Source: an uncultured Flavobacteriales bacterium (GTDB lineage: Bacteria > Bacteroidota > Bacteroidia > Flavobacteriales > Crocinitomicaceae). From it: a stretch of DNA of 27,269 bases. The stretch lies in assembly GCA_946478775.1 (NCBI GenBank), contig CAMLDR010000035.1:1-27269 (forward strand). Direction: 5' to 3'. A program made the translations under genes and the position numbers. The notes beneath the pieces were generated by a model. The model made no database searches. It had not been told where the DNA came from and saw only the letters and a list, made by a program, of their open reading frames with translations. Below, in pieces: positions 7,010 to 16,132 of the stretch; the stretch's first letter is position 1, and each line of letters begins with the position of its first letter.

Positions 7010-9628
7010 ATGACAGTACACGAAATTCGCAAGCAGTTTTTTGATTTTTTTGCGTCGAAAGGGCACCAGATTGTTCCTTCAGCACCAATGGTTGTGAAAA
7101 ATGACCCAACCCTGATGTTTACGAACGCCGGAATGAACCAGTTCAAGGATTTTTTCCTTGGGAATGCGGTTCCGAAAAACCGTCGTGTGGCCAATTCTCA
7201 AAAATGTTTACGCGTTTCCGGTAAACACAATGACCTGGAAGAAGTGGGTGTGGATACCTATCACCATACGATGTTCGAAATGCTAGGAAACTGGTCTTTC
7301 GGAGATTATTTTAAAGAAGAAGCTATCGGATGGGCTTGGGAATTGTTAACTGAAGTATATCAAATTCCAAAGGACCGTTTATACGTAACCGTTTTTGAAG
7401 GAGATGAAAAAGACGGTGTTCCAATGGATCAGGAATCCTATGATATCTGGAAAAAATACATTGCTGAGGACCGCATCATTTTAGCTTCCAAAAAAGATAA
7501 TTTCTGGGAAATGGGTGATACGGGGCCATGTGGTCCGTGTACCGAAATCCACGTAGACAACCGCCCGGAAGCAGAACGCGCATTGGGTGACGGAAAAAAA
7601 TACGTAAACGAAGACCACCCGCAAGTCATTGAGATCTGGAACAACGTATTCATGCAGTTCAACCGCAAAGCCGACGGAAGCCTGGAACCTTTGCCTGCAA
7701 CCCATGTGGATACGGGAATGGGATTGGAACGTTTGGCAATGACCCTGCAGGACAAAACTTCCAATTACGATATTGATTTGTTCCAAACCCTGATCCGGCA
7801 TATGGAGCAGGTTTCCGGAAAGAAATACGGGGAAAACGAAACAACGGATATCGCTTTGCGCGTAATTGTCGATCACGTGCGTGCTATCGCATTCTCCATT
7901 GCAGACGGACAACTTCCATCCAATACCGGAGCAGGTTATGTTATTCGTCGAATCCTGAGACGCGCTGTTCGTTACGGTTATCAAACTCTCGGATTGAAAG
8001 AACCATTCCTTTCCGGTTTGTCGGTTGTACTTTCCCAGGTCATGGGCGATCCATTCTCGGAATTGATCAAACAAGGCGAATTGGTTGAAAAAGTCATCCG
8101 CGAAGAAGAATTGTCCTTCTTCCGCACACTGGAGCAGGGAATCAAGCGCATTGAAAGTTTAATCGCAGGGGCAAAAGCTGAAAACAAAACCATTCTTGAC
8201 GGAGTTTCCGTTTTTGAATTATACGATACTTATGGGTTCCCATTCGATTTAACGAGTTTGATTGCCCGCGAGAATGATCTTTCTGTGGACGAAGATGGAT
8301 TCAATGCCGAATTGACCAAGCAAAAAGACCGTTCAAGAGCAGCAACTGCTATCGAAACAGATGACTGGGTTCAGTTGATCGATGATTCGGTGGAAGAATT
8401 CGTAGGATACGATTATTTGGAAACAGCTGTTGAAATTGTGAAATACCGCAAGGTTTCTCAAAAACAGAAGACTTTCTATCAATTGGTTTTCTCCAAGACT
8501 CCTTTCTACCCGGAAGGTGGTGGACAAGTGGGTGATACGGGAAGAATCTACAACGATTCAGAATCTCTGGTGATCTTTGACACAAAAAAAGAGAACAACC
8601 TCATCGTTCATTTATCCGAAACCTTGCCGGCAAACCCGAACAGACCATTTACTGCTGAAGTGAACAAAGAAAAACGTCATTTGTCTGCCTACAATCACTC
8701 GGCTACGCACTTGCTGCACCATGCATTGCGAACCGTATTGGGAACACACGTAGAGCAAAAGGGATCTTTGGTAAATCCAAATTACCTGCGTTTTGACTTT
8801 TCTCATTTCTCGAAAGTGACGGATGAAGAACTGGCAAAAATCGAAGCATTGGTGAGCGAAGGAATCCGCGCAAGTATTGACCTGGACGAAAAACGCAATG
8901 TTCCGATCGAAGTAGCGACAGAAATGGGTGCTATGGCTTTGTTCGGTGAAAAATACGGCGATACGGTTCGTGTGATCAAATTCGGTGATTCAGTGGAATT
9001 ATGCGGAGGAACACATGTGAAAAACACCGGACAGATCGGCTTGTTCAAAATCCAGTCTGAATCGGCTGTTGCTGCCGGTATCCGTCGCATTGAAGCCATT
9101 ACAAACGTAGCTGTTGAATCCTATTACGCGGACCAGGAATCGAAATTAAAATCGGTAAACGACTTATTGAAAAATCCGAAGGACGTTTCAAAAGCAGTAG
9201 AAGATTTGATCTCGAAAAACAACCAGCTTCAAAAGCAGGTAGAGAACTTCAAAAAAGAACAAGCCAAATTGGTGAAAGCTGATTTGAGGACCAAAATTGT
9301 TTCCAAAGGAGATTTCTCATTCCTCGAGTCAGTCATTGACCTGGATGCAGGTTCCGTGAAAGATATTCTCTTCCAGTTGAAAGGTGAAGTTCCAAACCTG
9401 TTCGCAGTAATCGGCTCGAAAGAAGAAGATAAATGTGCGATCAGTGTTCTGGTTGACGAAAACCTGGTTTCAGCAAAAGGATGGAATGCAGGAAACTTAG
9501 TAAAGTCTGTTGCGCAATTAATCCAGGGAGGAGGAGGCGGTCAGGCATTCTTCGCTACCGCAGGAGGTAAGAATGCTTCCGGATTAGAACCGGCAATTAA
9601 CCAATTGAAAGAAACTTTATTTTCCTGA
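7010..9628 (+). CDS. alaS: Alanyl-tRNA synthetase
   Basis: Charges tRNA-Ala with alanine in the cytoplasm and clears mischarged Ser/Gly-tRNA. 872 residues, the normal full length. The class II aminoacylation domain opens with EIRKQFFDFFASKGH and AGMNQFKDFFLG (40-51), followed by HHTMFEMLGNWSFGDYFK (85-102) and HVDTGMGLERLAM. The tRNA-recognition region follows. The editing domain has the zinc ligands HSATH (H563, H567) and CGGTH (C665, H669). A coiled coil lies near 700-760, and the C-terminal C-Ala domain contains a glycine-rich GGGGGQAFFATAGG. All key residues are intact. Its last 12 bases overlap the convergent flippase gene. No linked gene shares its role; it appears monocistronic with its own promoter. 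Confidence 0.98.
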   Translation: MTVHEIRKQFFDFFASKGHQIVPSAPMVVKNDPTLMFTNAGMNQFKDFFLGNAVPKNRRVANSQKCLRVSGKHNDLEEVGVDTYHHTMFEMLGNWSFGDYFKEEAIGWAWELLTEVYQIPKDRLYVTVFEGDEKDGVPMDQESYDIWKKYIAEDRIILASKKDNFWEMGDTGPCGPCTEIHVDNRPEAERALGDGKKYVNEDHPQVIEIWNNVFMQFNRKADGSLEPLPATHVDTGMGLERLAMTLQDKTSNYDIDLFQTLIRHMEQVSGKKYGENETTDIALRVIVDHVRAIAFSIADGQLPSNTGAGYVIRRILRRAVRYGYQTLGLKEPFLSGLSVVLSQVMGDPFSELIKQGELVEKVIREEELSFFRTLEQGIKRIESLIAGAKAENKTILDGVSVFELYDTYGFPFDLTSLIARENDLSVDEDGFNAELTKQKDRSRAATAIETDDWVQLIDDSVEEFVGYDYLETAVEIVKYRKVSQKQKTFYQLVFSKTPFYPEGGGQVGDTGRIYNDSESLVIFDTKKENNLIVHLSETLPANPNRPFTAEVNKEKRHLSAYNHSATHLLHHALRTVLGTHVEQKGSLVNPNYLRFDFSHFSKVTDEELAKIEALVSEGIRASIDLDEKRNVPIEVATEMGAMALFGEKYGDTVRVIKFGDSVELCGGTHVKNTGQIGLFKIQSESAVAAGIRRIEAITNVAVESYYADQESKLKSVNDLLKNPKDVSKAVEDLISKNNQLQKQVENFKKEQAKLVKADLRTKIVSKGDFSFLESVIDLDAGSVKDILFQLKGEVPNLFAVIGSKEEDKCAISVLVDENLVSAKGWNAGNLVKSVAQLIQGGGGGQAFFATAGGKNASGLEPAINQLKETLFS

Positions 9629-11110
9629 TCTCTTCCGTATCGTACCGATTAACTTATTCGTGTAATTTACAATTTCAGGGTCTAGTTTAAAGTAGTAAAC
9701 AGGTAAGATAAACAATGCCAGCACCAGGGTGGATTCAATTAAAAACAAGATCCACCCTGGCTGCAGATATCCCTGGATAACTATTCCGAAAACCAGTGTA
9801 ACCATTCCCGCAGCAATGATAGCCATCTGATTCCATTTGAACGGATGCATTTTCAAAATATTCCAGACAAAAATAAGCCTTCCCAAATTGACAAGGATCA
9901 GTGCAATTGAAGTGGAAATTGCAGCTCCATTCATTCCCCAGACCGGGATGAAAAGCAAATTCAAAAAGTAAACCATTAAGATCAAGGAAATGGTAAAATA
10001 CACATCGTACTTGTACTTTTTAGAGGTCGTAAATATGGATGAATTAATCCCGCAATACATGTCAAAAATGCGACCAACCATAATAAAAAAGAACACCCAG
10101 ATACCTGCAGCAAATTCGGGTTTCAGAAAGGAAAAAAGAAAATCAATATTCAGCCAGGTGATTAAAAACAATCCCAATCCAATCGTTAAAGCAACCGAGC
10201 TTACCTTCACATACAAAGATTGAATTTCTTCAACCTGACGGTTTTTCCAATATTCTGAAACCAAGGGTGAACTAACGCGGATAATTGACTTATAGGGAAC
10301 CTGCAGTGCACTTGCCAAAAACAGTACCGTTGAATAAATCCCTGTGGATTCCAGTCCATCCATCTGGGCCAGCATCACGATGTCTAAGGACGCAACTATT
10401 ACCAATCCAAGCGTATTGATATAAAAAAAAGAGGAAGCCTTAATAATAATCTTCCGAAACCGTTTTGAAATTTGAATAGTAGAAAGCCTGATATTGAATT
10501 CCCCGATGCGAATCATATAAACCAACAAGATGACTACCGGAATGAAATAGATCAAGCTGTGCAGAATCACGAAACTACTGAAGCTGATCCATTTGAGCCA
10601 ATAAATTCCCAATATGACGGTCAGCGCTAAACGCAGAATAATTTCATTGCTGAAGACAGAAATAATGTTCTTGTAGAGCCCTCTCAAATAAACTTCGAAA
10701 ACAAAATAGAATACACTGGATATGCCGATAGGAATAAACCAAACGTAATAATTTACAAAATCAGGGGATTTTTCAAGGTACAAATTCTCAATCTCCTCTC
10801 TAAAAAAGAAGGTGAAAAGCGTGCAGACTGCTATTCCTACGAGAACAAACAAAATCATGAGCGGAAGAAAACCATGGTGTTTCTTGGATTCGTTCCGAAA
10901 AACCGGAAAGAACCTCCAGGTGGTATAGATCGCCCCCATGTTTGCAAACTGTGCAAAAAGAGTCCCCACCGAGTAGATTAAATTAACCAAACCAATTTGT
11001 TCCGTCGATAAGATGAGGATGAATAAAAATCCCTTATTGATGTAACCCAGAACAATCCCGACATAGGAGATCATCATGGTCCGCAGAGCATCCTTTTGTA
11101 CTAATCCCAT
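9617..11110 (-). CDS. Wzx-like polysaccharide flippase (MOP superfamily)
   Basis: Predicted inner-membrane lipid-linked oligosaccharide translocase of the MATE/MOP-flippase superfamily, 497 residues, hydrophobic almost throughout with about 12-14 segments. The N-terminus (ALRTMMISYVGIVLGYINKGFL) is typical of the RfbX/Wzx-type family, and the C-terminus ends in a short basic tail (IRKRSGK). Substrate cannot be read from sequence. Its position, divergent from and directly beside the pseudaminic-acid glycan genes, suggests that it exports that glycan's repeat unit. I prefer the ATG at 11110; the alternative TTG at 11119 lies inside a TAnnTTTG -7 element. Its 3' end overlaps alaS by 12 bases, tail to tail. 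Confidence 0.85.
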   Translation of the reverse strand: MGLVQKDALRTMMISYVGIVLGYINKGFLFILILSTEQIGLVNLIYSVGTLFAQFANMGAIYTTWRFFPVFRNESKKHHGFLPLMILFVLVGIAVCTLFTFFFREEIENLYLEKSPDFVNYYVWFIPIGISSVFYFVFEVYLRGLYKNIISVFSNEIILRLALTVILGIYWLKWISFSSFVILHSLIYFIPVVILLVYMIRIGEFNIRLSTIQISKRFRKIIIKASSFFYINTLGLVIVASLDIVMLAQMDGLESTGIYSTVLFLASALQVPYKSIIRVSSPLVSEYWKNRQVEEIQSLYVKVSSVALTIGLGLFLITWLNIDFLFSFLKPEFAAGIWVFFFIMVGRIFDMYCGINSSIFTTSKKYKYDVYFTISLILMVYFLNLLFIPVWGMNGAAISTSIALILVNLGRLIFVWNILKMHPFKWNQMAIIAAGMVTLVFGIVIQGYLQPGWILFLIESTLVLALFILPVYYFKLDPEIVNYTNKLIGTIRKRSGK

Positions 11111-11116
11111 TGCGGA

Positions 11117-11124
11117 CAAAGATA
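11117..11124 (-). promoter_or_regulatory. -7 element for the flippase gene, almost leaderless
   Basis: Minus-strand TATCTTTG is a perfect TAnnTTTG match ending only 6 bases before the ATG at 11110. If used, transcription would start at or within a few bases of the start codon. The -33 position holds only a T-rich stretch. The sequence also rules against the upstream TTG start. Confidence 0.45.
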
Positions 11125-11151
11125 CTGTTTCATTCAGAAAAAAGTTATTAC

Positions 11152-11159
11152 TAAATTCG
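11152..11159 (+). promoter_or_regulatory. Possible -7 element for the glycan operon
   Basis: TAAATTCG, one mismatch from TAnnTTTG, with TTTC at 11128-11131 as a -33-like word 20 bases upstream. It lies 18 bases before the ATG of the first glycosyltransferase. Weak, but the position fits a divergent promoter pair with the flippase. Confidence 0.3.
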
Positions 11160-11177
11160 CAAACATTTAGAATTGAA

Positions 11178-12473
11178 ATGAAAAAGGTATTGGTTATAAC
11201 ATATCATTGGCCCCCGTCCGGAGGTATCGGTGTATTGAGATGTTTGAAACTGGTAAAATACCTTCGCGAATTCGGCTGGGAACCAGTGGTATTCACGGCA
11301 AAAGATGCATCATACCAATTTTTAGACGAGTCGAACTTCAAAGATGTTCCGGAAAATTTAGAAGTTCATCAGGTACCTTTGTTTGAACCGATCAACTGGT
11401 TTAAGAAAATCACCGGCCGGCCAATCAACAAGCCCCTGCAGAGCTTTACCAATAATACTGGAGAAAAAAAAAGAGCGATCGATTCCCTTTCTGTTTGGGT
11501 GAGAGGTAATTTTTTTATTCCCGACGCCCGGGCATCCTGGATCAAGCCTTCGTTGAAGTACCTCACTGATTATTTAAAGGAGAACCCGGTTGACGCCATT
11601 TTTACAGACGGACCGCCGCATACAAATACGGTTATTGGAATGCGGCTGGCTCAGAAGTTTAATATTCCCTGGCTGGCAGACTTCCAGGACCCCTGGACAC
11701 AGGTAGATTATTATTCCAAAATGCTGATCGGAAAAAGAGCTGATCGTATCCACCATCAGCTGGAACAGGAAGTATTTCGTACAGCTTCAAAAATCACCAT
11801 TGCCAGTCCAACCTGGAAGAAAGAATTAGAAGAAATCGGAGCTAAAAACGTTTCTGTTTGGTATTATGGATATGACGAATCTGATTTTTCGGAATACAAA
11901 CCGAAAACAAATCCAACCTTTACCTTCTTTCATGGAGGGCTTCTTGGTGATGACCGCAACCCCATTTCCTTTTTTGAAGTTCTGGCAGAGATCCTGGAGG
12001 CAAATCCTTTGCTCAGATCAAAGGTTAAAATCAAATTAGCCGGAGAAGTAGATTATTCGGTCATTCAATCGCTGAAAACAAGCAATTTGTTCGAATTAAC
12101 GGAATTGATGGGCATGATCCCGCGCGATCAAATATTGAAGGAGTATGAAACCGCTTCCCTATTGCTGCTGCCAATAAATAAAGCTTCAAATGCCAGTGGA
12201 CGTATTCCCGGAAAATTATTTGAAATGCTGCGAAGCCAAAAACCGATTTTGGTATTTGGCCCGTCTGAAGGAGATGTCAGGAAAATAGTGGAAAGTAAAA
12301 AACTGGGGAAATCTTTTGAATACAACGAAAAGAATGAAATTCACGGGTTTTTAACCCAATTGCTGCTTGAAAACAAAATGGAGGGCTTTGAACCAAACAC
12401 CTCCGTTACTGAATTCAGTAACCAGGAACTTACCAAACAAATAGCTCTTTTACTAGATGAAATCACCAACTAA
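11178..12473 (+). CDS. GT4-type glycosyltransferase
   Basis: Predicted cytoplasmic or membrane-associated GT-B glycosyltransferase, 431 residues. The N-terminal domain starts MKKVLVITYHWPPSGGIGVLR, with the glycine-rich GGIG loop at 15-18. The segment TDGPPHTN (143-150) and DFQDPW (168-173) are typical of GT4-like enzymes. The second domain carries the donor-site signature RIPGKLFEML (342-351), followed by KPILVFGP. Donor and acceptor are unknown. The ATG at 11178 starts the Rossmann strand directly; upstream in-frame codons back to 11076 would overlap the divergent flippase start. It overlaps the next gene by 17 bases, so the two are probably co-translated. Likely role: adds a sugar to the surface glycan built by this locus. 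Confidence 0.88.
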   Translation: MKKVLVITYHWPPSGGIGVLRCLKLVKYLREFGWEPVVFTAKDASYQFLDESNFKDVPENLEVHQVPLFEPINWFKKITGRPINKPLQSFTNNTGEKKRAIDSLSVWVRGNFFIPDARASWIKPSLKYLTDYLKENPVDAIFTDGPPHTNTVIGMRLAQKFNIPWLADFQDPWTQVDYYSKMLIGKRADRIHHQLEQEVFRTASKITIASPTWKKELEEIGAKNVSVWYYGYDESDFSEYKPKTNPTFTFFHGGLLGDDRNPISFFEVLAEILEANPLLRSKVKIKLAGEVDYSVIQSLKTSNLFELTELMGMIPRDQILKEYETASLLLLPINKASNASGRIPGKLFEMLRSQKPILVFGPSEGDVRKIVESKKLGKSFEYNEKNEIHGFLTQLLLENKMEGFEPNTSVTEFSNQELTKQIALLLDEITN

Positions 12474-13854
12474 AAAAACGGCTCAATGTTACCTGGTCAG
12501 CAACGAAGGACGAGATTTCTATATCCTGATTGCATTCATTTACTATCTGGAGCGTTTCCAAAATTACGAGGTTCATTTGGAATTCGTTTGGAACGCCCAC
12601 AAGATAAAAACAGTGAATCCGGATCTCGTCATTCTTCCAAATTCAAGAGGAAATCATTTGTATTTTGAAATTGCGAAATATTGCAGCCAGAATGAGATCT
12701 TGCTGTTTATACATGATTCGGAAGGAAATTTCAATACAACCACCACATACGACTTCTGGGCATTCAATACGGATCAGGAACCGTTTTGTCCCAAACTCTT
12801 CACCTGGAATGAACGTGTCAGATCATTCGTCATTTCCAAATACCATCTTCCGGAAGAAACGGTCTGTGTAACCGGTGCCCCGGGAATAGACAAGTACCGC
12901 TTCCTGGACAGAGCGGATCGTTCCGTCATTTTAAGCAGACACGCAAAATCAAACTATAAAAAAGTCGTTGGGTATGCCGGCTGGGCTTTCGGAAAATTGC
13001 AGAATAAAGAAATCAATGATCTTTTATCGCATCTTGATTTCAAGAACGAAAGACAGGCAGAAGGGATTAAATGGCTTGAGAACCAGCGCGATTTGGTAGA
13101 ATCTCACCTGCGATCGGCGATTGAAAAATATCCCGACGTTTTATTCATTTTAAAGAAACATCCGAGAGAGAACTTTGAATCGGACTATCGCGACTCACTG
13201 AATGAAATGAATCGCTTGATTCACTACAACAATGTGCTTTATTTGAAGGACCAGGAAGATATCCAGGATTTAATCCAGATATCCGATTTATGGATGGCAT
13301 TTGAAAGCACTTCAATCATGGAAGCATGGCTTTTAAATATTCCCACCCTGATGATTAATCCGGATCCTGATTTTATAAGAGCATCTATTTACAAGGGAAC
13401 CTATTCCATCAAAACCGAAAGTGAATTGTTGGCCGCTTTAGAGCAGATCCTGGAATTGAAAAACAGTGATTTTGTAAACCCCGAAGCAGTGGTGAGTGAG
13501 CGTAAAGTACTCATTGAAGATGCCTTTGGTTTTGATGATGGCCTGAATCATTTGCGCTGTGCCTTTTATTTCAAGCCCTATTTGGAAAAAAGAAGGGAAT
13601 CTGAACAAAAACCAAAGCTGAATTCCAAATTTTTAAGGTACTACCTGTTGCTGCACATCGGTAAATGGGTTTACATTCCCTGGTTATTCAAACGCTTGCC
13701 TAAATTGAAAAAGACCGTTTGGATCTTTGAAAACTATAAACTGTCAAAAGTAAAAGAGATGAAAGCATTGTCCTACAAAGGTTTGGATGCTTTTTACAAA
13801 CAGAACGATCTGGAGGCAAAAATTCAATCAGGAGCGATTTGGGACGAGTTATAA
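12457..13854 (+). CDS. GT-B-like surface-carbohydrate transferase, candidate nonulosonate transferase
   Basis: 465 residues, no signal peptide. It has two Rossmann-like halves. The first has YLVSNEGRDFYILIAFIYYL near the N-terminus and IHDSEGNF (85-92). The second has VGYAGWAFGK (171-180), then LFILKKHPRE (229-238) and AFESTSIMEAWLLNIPTLMI (281-300). The KKHP and ES(T)S-x-x-E pair resembles the donor site of CDP-activated-sugar and polysialyl/glycerophosphate-type transferases. Transfer of CMP-pseudaminic acid or another surface sugar is therefore a reasonable inference from motif and locus. No PseG-type GxGH motif is present, so it does not replace that hydrolase. It lies in an overlap-coupled pair with the upstream GT4 gene and 71 bases before the GTG start of pseB. 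Confidence 0.6.
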   Translation: MKSPTKKTAQCYLVSNEGRDFYILIAFIYYLERFQNYEVHLEFVWNAHKIKTVNPDLVILPNSRGNHLYFEIAKYCSQNEILLFIHDSEGNFNTTTTYDFWAFNTDQEPFCPKLFTWNERVRSFVISKYHLPEETVCVTGAPGIDKYRFLDRADRSVILSRHAKSNYKKVVGYAGWAFGKLQNKEINDLLSHLDFKNERQAEGIKWLENQRDLVESHLRSAIEKYPDVLFILKKHPRENFESDYRDSLNEMNRLIHYNNVLYLKDQEDIQDLIQISDLWMAFESTSIMEAWLLNIPTLMINPDPDFIRASIYKGTYSIKTESELLAALEQILELKNSDFVNPEAVVSERKVLIEDAFGFDDGLNHLRCAFYFKPYLEKRRESEQKPKLNSKFLRYYLLLHIGKWVYIPWLFKRLPKLKKTVWIFENYKLSKVKEMKALSYKGLDAFYKQNDLEAKIQSGAIWDEL

Positions 13855-13892
13855 ATCAAGCTGAATAGTTAGGCTTTATTTTGGCTGAATTG

Positions 13893-13900
13893 ATATATTT
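13893..13900 (+). promoter_or_regulatory. -7 element within the 5' region of pseB
   Basis: TATATTTG is a perfect TAnnTTTG match. It lies 25 bases before the GTG codon at 13926 and inside the extra N-terminal stretch that a TTG start at 13881 would encode. No convincing TTTG lies 17-23 bases upstream. If functional it would be an internal promoter serving the pse genes. Confidence 0.35.
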
Positions 13901-13925
13901 GTATCAGATAAAAAAAGAAGATCTG

Positions 13926-14936
13926 GTGAAAGACAAATCGATACTAATTACCGGAGGAACAGGATCTCTTGGAAAAGCACTTACAAAACATATTTTAAGC
14001 AATCATCCTGATGTGGCTCGCTTAGTGATTTTTTCCCGTGATGAGCAGAAACAGTTTGAGATGGAACAGGAATTTCCTCAAAAAACCTATCCGCAAATCC
14101 GGTATTTCATCGGAGATGTTCGTGATTTAGAGCGCCTGGAAAGAGCCTTTTCAGGAATTGATTATGTGATCCATGCTGCTGCAATGAAACACGTTCATAT
14201 CGCAGAATACAATCCGGATGAATGTGTCAAGACAAATGTCGGAGGGGCGGAAAACGTGATCAAAGCAGCATTGAAAACCAATGTGGTACATGTGGTTGCA
14301 TTATCTACCGACAAAGCCTGCGCACCGATCAACTTGTACGGTGCAACAAAATTAACATCAGACAAATTGTTTGTTGCAGGTAACAATATCCGCGGAAAGA
14401 AAAACGTCAAATTTTCCGTCGTTCGCTACGGAAATGTAATGGGGTCAAATGGGTCCGTTATTCCTTTTTTCCTCAAAAAGAAAAAGAGCGAAGGTGTTTT
14501 GCCAATTACCGTGGAATCGATGACCCGTTTCAATATCTCGCTGCAAGGTGGAGTTGATATGGTCATGCACGCGCTTGAAACAGCTTGGGGAGGAGAGATT
14601 TTCGTTCCTAAAATTCCATCTTACCGCATTTTGGATGTAGCAGAAGCCATTGGGCCTGAATGCTCCAAACCGGTTATCGGAATTCGGCCCGGAGAAAAAA
14701 TCCACGAAGAAATGATTACTTCTTCCGATTCTTTTTTTACATACGATTTAGGAAAATATTACACCATTTTACCTCAAACTCCCAATTGGAAAATGGATGA
14801 GTTCATAGCGCACTTCAATGCCGCGAAAGTAGCCGAAGGTTTTTCTTACTCTTCAGATAAAAATACCGATTGGGAAACCATTGAAAGCCTGAGAAAGCTG
14901 ATTAAGGAACATGTTGATCCTTCTTTTGAACCATGA
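13926..14936 (+). CDS. pseB: PseB, UDP-GlcNAc 4,6-dehydratase (inverting)
   Basis: First step of pseudaminic acid synthesis: converts UDP-GlcNAc to UDP-2-acetamido-2,6-dideoxy-beta-L-arabino-hexos-4-ulose (cytoplasm, NADP-dependent extended SDR). About 336 residues. Motifs in this numbering: nucleotide loop ITGGTGSLGK (8-17), HAAAMKHVHIAEYNP (83-97), the catalytic TDK (128-130), Y138-GAT-K142, and RYGNVMGSNGSVIPFF. These distinguish the inverting PseB type. No ATG occurs near the N-terminus. I prefer GTG at 13926 because VKDKSILITGGTG matches the usual PseB start and length (about 333). TTG codons at 13881, 13890 and 13899 are alternatives that would make it up to 351 residues. Its stop overlaps the pseC start (ATGA). 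Confidence 0.93.
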   Translation: MKDKSILITGGTGSLGKALTKHILSNHPDVARLVIFSRDEQKQFEMEQEFPQKTYPQIRYFIGDVRDLERLERAFSGIDYVIHAAAMKHVHIAEYNPDECVKTNVGGAENVIKAALKTNVVHVVALSTDKACAPINLYGATKLTSDKLFVAGNNIRGKKNVKFSVVRYGNVMGSNGSVIPFFLKKKKSEGVLPITVESMTRFNISLQGGVDMVMHALETAWGGEIFVPKIPSYRILDVAEAIGPECSKPVIGIRPGEKIHEEMITSSDSFFTYDLGKYYTILPQTPNWKMDEFIAHFNAAKVAEGFSYSSDKNTDWETIESLRKLIKEHVDPSFEP

Positions 14937-16132
14937 ATAAAATCATTCCATATGGGAGACAGGAAATAACACCCGAAGATATTCAGGCAGTTATTGAAAC
15001 CTTGCAATCCGATTTTCTGACTCAAGGTCCAAAAATCCAGGAGTTTGAAAAAGCTTTTGCTCAATATGTCGGTTCAAAGTATGCTGTAGCAGTCAGTAAT
15101 GGCACTGCTGCGCTGCATTTAGCAGTTATGGCCCTGGGAATTCAAAAAGACGAATACGTTATCTGCACCCCGATCACTTTTGCAGCTTCTATCAATTGTG
15201 TTAAATACTGCGGCGGACAGGTTTTGTTTGCAGATATTGATCCGTACACCTATTTAATGGACCTGGAATCAGTAAAAAACGTAATAAAAACTAATCCGGA
15301 CAAAAAAATCAGGGGAATTATCCCTGTTGATTTTGCAGGTCGCGTTCCTCAATTAGATGCGTTTAGAAAATTAGCGAATGAACAGGGTTTATGGATCATT
15401 GAAGATGCATGCCATTCTCCCGGAGGATCTTTTACTGGTTCGGATAATGAACCGCAGCTTGCCGGAAACGGAAGCTTCGCAGATCTGAGCGTTTTCTCTT
15501 TTCACCCGGTAAAGCACATTGCAACGGGCGAAGGCGGAATGATCACCACCAATAGCAAAGAATTATACGAGCAACTCTTAGTGCTCAGAACACACGGTAT
15601 CACCAAAAACACAGACTCTTACGAGAACTCTGTTGAATTTGCAGTCGGAAATAGTACACCAACCGGTGAATATCCGCTATGGTATATGGAAATGCAGCAA
15701 CTGGGCTACAATTACCGATTGACTGATTTCCAGGCTGCTTTGGGAATTTCCCAATTAAAACGGGCCGACCAAAATTTAGGAAAAAGAAGGGCTATTGCCG
15801 AATTATATACTGCTCAGCTAACGAACACCCCCGGAATTATTCATTCCTCCGGAACCATTGAAGGACACGCCTATCATTTATTTGTCCTCGAAGTTGAAAA
15901 CCGGAAGGAGCTGTATGATTTTTTGAGATCTCAAGGTATTTTTGCCCAGATCCATTACATTCCTGCTCATTTAATGCCTTATTACAAAAAGCAAGGCTGG
16001 AAGGAAGGGGATCTTCCGATGGCAGAGCGCTATTATTCCAGATGTATCAGTATTCCCATGTTTCCTTCGATGAGTGAGGAGGAAATTCATTACGTTATAA
16101 CAACAACGAAGTCATTCTATGCAAGATCATAA
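14933..16132 (+). CDS. pseC: PseC, UDP-4-amino-4,6-dideoxy-N-acetyl-beta-L-altrosamine transaminase
   Basis: PLP-dependent sugar aminotransferase (DegT/DnrJ/EryC1 family), 399 residues. It converts the PseB keto-sugar to UDP-4-amino-4,6-dideoxy-beta-L-AltNAc with glutamate as the amino donor (established for the family). Visible: the N-terminal IPYGRQEITPEDIQAVIE, the PLP-phosphate loop SNGTAALHLAVMALG, VDFAGRVPQLDAF, EDACHSPGG (PLP ring-contacting Asp) and the Schiff-base lysine in FSFHPVKHIATGEGG (K194). The N-linked helix YNYRLTDFQAALGISQL is also typical. It starts with a 4-base overlap with pseB and its last 14 bases overlap the next gene, so translation is coupled. Confidence 0.94.
   Translation: MNKIIPYGRQEITPEDIQAVIETLQSDFLTQGPKIQEFEKAFAQYVGSKYAVAVSNGTAALHLAVMALGIQKDEYVICTPITFAASINCVKYCGGQVLFADIDPYTYLMDLESVKNVIKTNPDKKIRGIIPVDFAGRVPQLDAFRKLANEQGLWIIEDACHSPGGSFTGSDNEPQLAGNGSFADLSVFSFHPVKHIATGEGGMITTNSKELYEQLLVLRTHGITKNTDSYENSVEFAVGNSTPTGEYPLWYMEMQQLGYNYRLTDFQAALGISQLKRADQNLGKRRAIAELYTAQLTNTPGIIHSSGTIEGHAYHLFVLEVENRKELYDFLRSQGIFAQIHYIPAHLMPYYKKQGWKEGDLPMAERYYSRCISIPMFPSMSEEEIHYVITTTKSFYARS

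Noticed and set aside
7481..8074. 197-codon open frame on the minus strand inside alaS
   Set aside because: It is a shadow frame; alaS on + is complete and its protein is clearly conserved, whereas the minus translation shows no motif and an arbitrary composition.
12457..13854. The GT-B-like gene as the missing PseG hydrolase
   Set aside because: PseG has a glycine-rich GxGH motif near its N-terminus and is about 280-340 residues; this protein has 465 residues, no such motif, and instead KKHP and ES(T)S-x-x-E of transferases.
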